From Aliiroseovarius sp. F20344 (lineage in GTDB: Bacteria > Pseudomonadota > Alphaproteobacteria > Rhodobacterales > Rhodobacteraceae), in NCBI RefSeq assembly GCF_023016155.1, contig NZ_JALKBG010000003.1, positions 248,001 to 312,000 of the forward strand: a DNA stretch of 64,000 nt, in the 5' to 3' direction. This document shows positions 62,893 through 64,000 of the stretch, piece after piece. Position 1 is the stretch's first letter, and the number at the start of each line of letters is the position of its first letter. Under the pieces are notes generated by a model. It made no database searches. It worked only from the letters and a program-made list of their open reading frames with translations, and was not told where the DNA came from. The translations under genes were made by a program, and so were the position numbers.

Positions 62893-64000
62893 TCACACAC
62901 GCATAGGCATGACGACGTAAACTGCGCTGGTGTCATTGCCTTCACGCATCAAAGTCGGGTCGCCCGACGAATTGAACATGAAGACTGCATTTTCGCGATC
63001 CACCTGGCTGGCGATTTCCAGCAGATATTTCGCGTTGAACCCAATCTCCAACCGCTCGTCGTTATAGGCCACGGCCAGCTCTTCCTCGGCTGCACCTGCA
63101 TCAGGTGCATTGACCGACAGAACAAGACGATCTTCGTCCAACTGCAGCTTTACGGCGCGCGAACGCTCGCTTGATACAGTGGCAACCCGATCCACGGCTT
63201 GCGCAAACTCGGTCGCATCAACTTCCAGCTTGCGCGTGTTGCCCGAAGGAATGACGCGCGTGTAATCTGGGAAGGTTCCGTCGATCACTTTCGACGTTAG
63301 CGTGATTGCAGGCGTAGCAAACCGCACCTTAGTTTCTGAAACAGACACAGCAATTTCCGCTTCATCATCATCCAGAAGCTTGCGCAGCTCGCCCACAGTT
63401 TTACGCGGAACGATCACACCTGGCATATCTTCAGCGCCAGAGGGCAGATCTGCGTCAATGCGCGCCAGACGGTGACCATCTGTGGCCACACATCGCAGCA
63501 CCTTGCCGCCATCAGATTCTGAAACGTGCATGTAGACACCGTTCAGATAATAACGAGTTTCTTCTGTAGAGATCGCAAATTTGGATTTGTCGAACAGACG
63601 GCGCAGAACCGGTGCAGGTGCTGCAAAATTTGCCGAGTATTCCGAGCTTGCCATGACCGGGAAGTCTTCTTTCGGCAATGTCGCAAGCGAAAAGCTGGAA
63701 CGGCCAGCTTCGACGCTCAAACGTCCAGTTGCTCCATCGTCGGTCAGCTGGACAAGCGCGTCGTCAGGCAACTTGCGCACAATCTCGTGCAAGGTCACAG
63801 CGGAAACCGTGGTGGCCCCGGCGCGTTCGACCATGGCTTCGGTCTTGTCGACAACCTCGATATCCAGATCCGTAGCGCGGAAGGACACGCTGTTTCCTTC
63901 GGCCTCGATCAGCACATTTGCAAGGATTGGAATGGTGTTCCGGCGTTCTACAACTGATTGCGCCTGTGCCACGGCCTTTAGAAGCGCGCCGCGTTCGATA
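62893..64000 (-). CDS. dnaN: DNA polymerase III beta sliding clamp (5' end outside window)
   Basis: The frame is open to the right edge. The visible N-terminal part reads IERGALLKAVAQAQSVVERR, which corresponds to roughly residue 5 onward of DnaN, so the true start is only a few codons beyond the window. An internal GTG at 63972 is not the start. The C-terminus ends AVYVVMPMRV, the usual clamp ending. dnaA and the origin may lie just beyond. Confidence 0.97.
   Translation of the reverse strand, partial: IERGALLKAVAQAQSVVERRNTIPILANVLIEAEGNSVSFRATDLDIEVVDKTEAMVERAGATTVSAVTLHEIVRKLPDDALVQLTDDGATGRLSVEAGRSSFSLATLPKEDFPVMASSEYSANFAAPAPVLRRLFDKSKFAISTEETRYYLNGVYMHVSESDGGKVLRCVATDGHRLARIDADLPSGAEDMPGVIVPRKTVGELRKLLDDDEAEIAVSVSETKVRFATPAITLTSKVIDGTFPDYTRVIPSGNTRKLEVDATEFAQAVDRVATVSSERSRAVKLQLDEDRLVLSVNAPDAGAAEEELAVAYNDERLEIGFNAKYLLEIASQVDRENAVFMFNSSGDPTLMREGNDTSAVYVVMPMRV

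Noticed and set aside
63970..63972. GTG as start of dnaN.
   Set aside because: It is an internal valine codon; the conserved upstream residues IERGALLKA continue to the window edge.

Overview
The window looks like a chromosomal segment of a Rhodobacterales (Roseobacter-group) alphaproteobacterium. The gene content supports this: TRAP and polyamine-type transporters with Tat-signal binding proteins, a separate gene-transfer-agent head-spike locus, a KMLQO-type cobalt transporter behind a cobalamin riboswitch, BioMNY, an ynjF-B-C-D cluster, and dnaN-recF-VOC-LysE-gyrB at the right end. The last cluster suggests that the right edge lies near the replication origin. I see no insertion sequence, integrase, CRISPR array, tRNA or rRNA.

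Layout: (1) 1-11.7 kb, minus strand: one long catabolic run. In transcription order it encodes an N-formylglutamate amidohydrolase-like enzyme, a DctQ-DctM-DctP TRAP transporter, a small exported protein, a gamma-glutamyl-amine ligase (glutamine synthetase family), an aldehyde dehydrogenase, an iron alcohol dehydrogenase, an EamA transporter, and a PotD/PotA-like uptake system (PotA is cut by the window edge). A divergent MurR/RpiR regulator starts at 11.8 kb. (2) 12.9-19.6 kb, plus strand: a tight three-gene operon with no obvious metabolic role. It encodes a papain-like protease with a degenerate hydrolase-like tail, a 1148-residue protein joining SGNH hydrolase, metacaspase and M15 peptidase domains, and a six-helix membrane protein. 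This is the best candidate for an undescribed system. (3) 20.1-24.9 kb, plus: hydroxyproline/proline epimerase with a D-amino-acid oxidase-type flavoprotein, then msrB-msrA-selO (oxidised methionine repair plus the SelO AMPylase). (4) 25-29.3 kb, minus: a small membrane protein, a LuxR-type regulator fused to an alpha/beta-hydrolase domain, a divergent GAPDH, and AllE. (5) 29.5-33.7 kb, plus: the ynjF-ynjB-ynjC-ynjD transporter cluster. (6) 33.7-37.5 kb, minus: B12 riboswitch and a NikK/CbiM/NikL/CbiQ/CbiO cobalt ECF transporter. (7) 37.6-40 kb: ureide catabolism (UraH; fused PuuE-UraD; AllA), which works with AllE at 28.5 kb in urate-to-glyoxylate breakdown. (8) 40-48.4 kb: serralysin-like RTX protease, BioMNY, a phosphonate monoesterase/sulfatase, a HAD dehalogenase, IlvD. 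(9) 48.6-52.3 kb: UDP-glucuronate epimerase-like enzyme, the GTA head-spike operon with a near-consensus CtrA box, and a LysR regulator. (10) 52.3-57.9 kb, minus: a complete Dpp/Opp-type peptide ABC transporter. (11) 58-64 kb, minus: gyrB, LysE exporter, VOC protein, recF, dnaN (5' end beyond the window).

Many genes overlap by ATGA or TGATG, so several runs are probably polycistronic. Where the longest frame extended upstream without a ribosome site, I moved the start to the codon preceded by a Shine-Dalgarno sequence or matching the family N-terminus. All functional calls come from reading the sequence; no database search was run.
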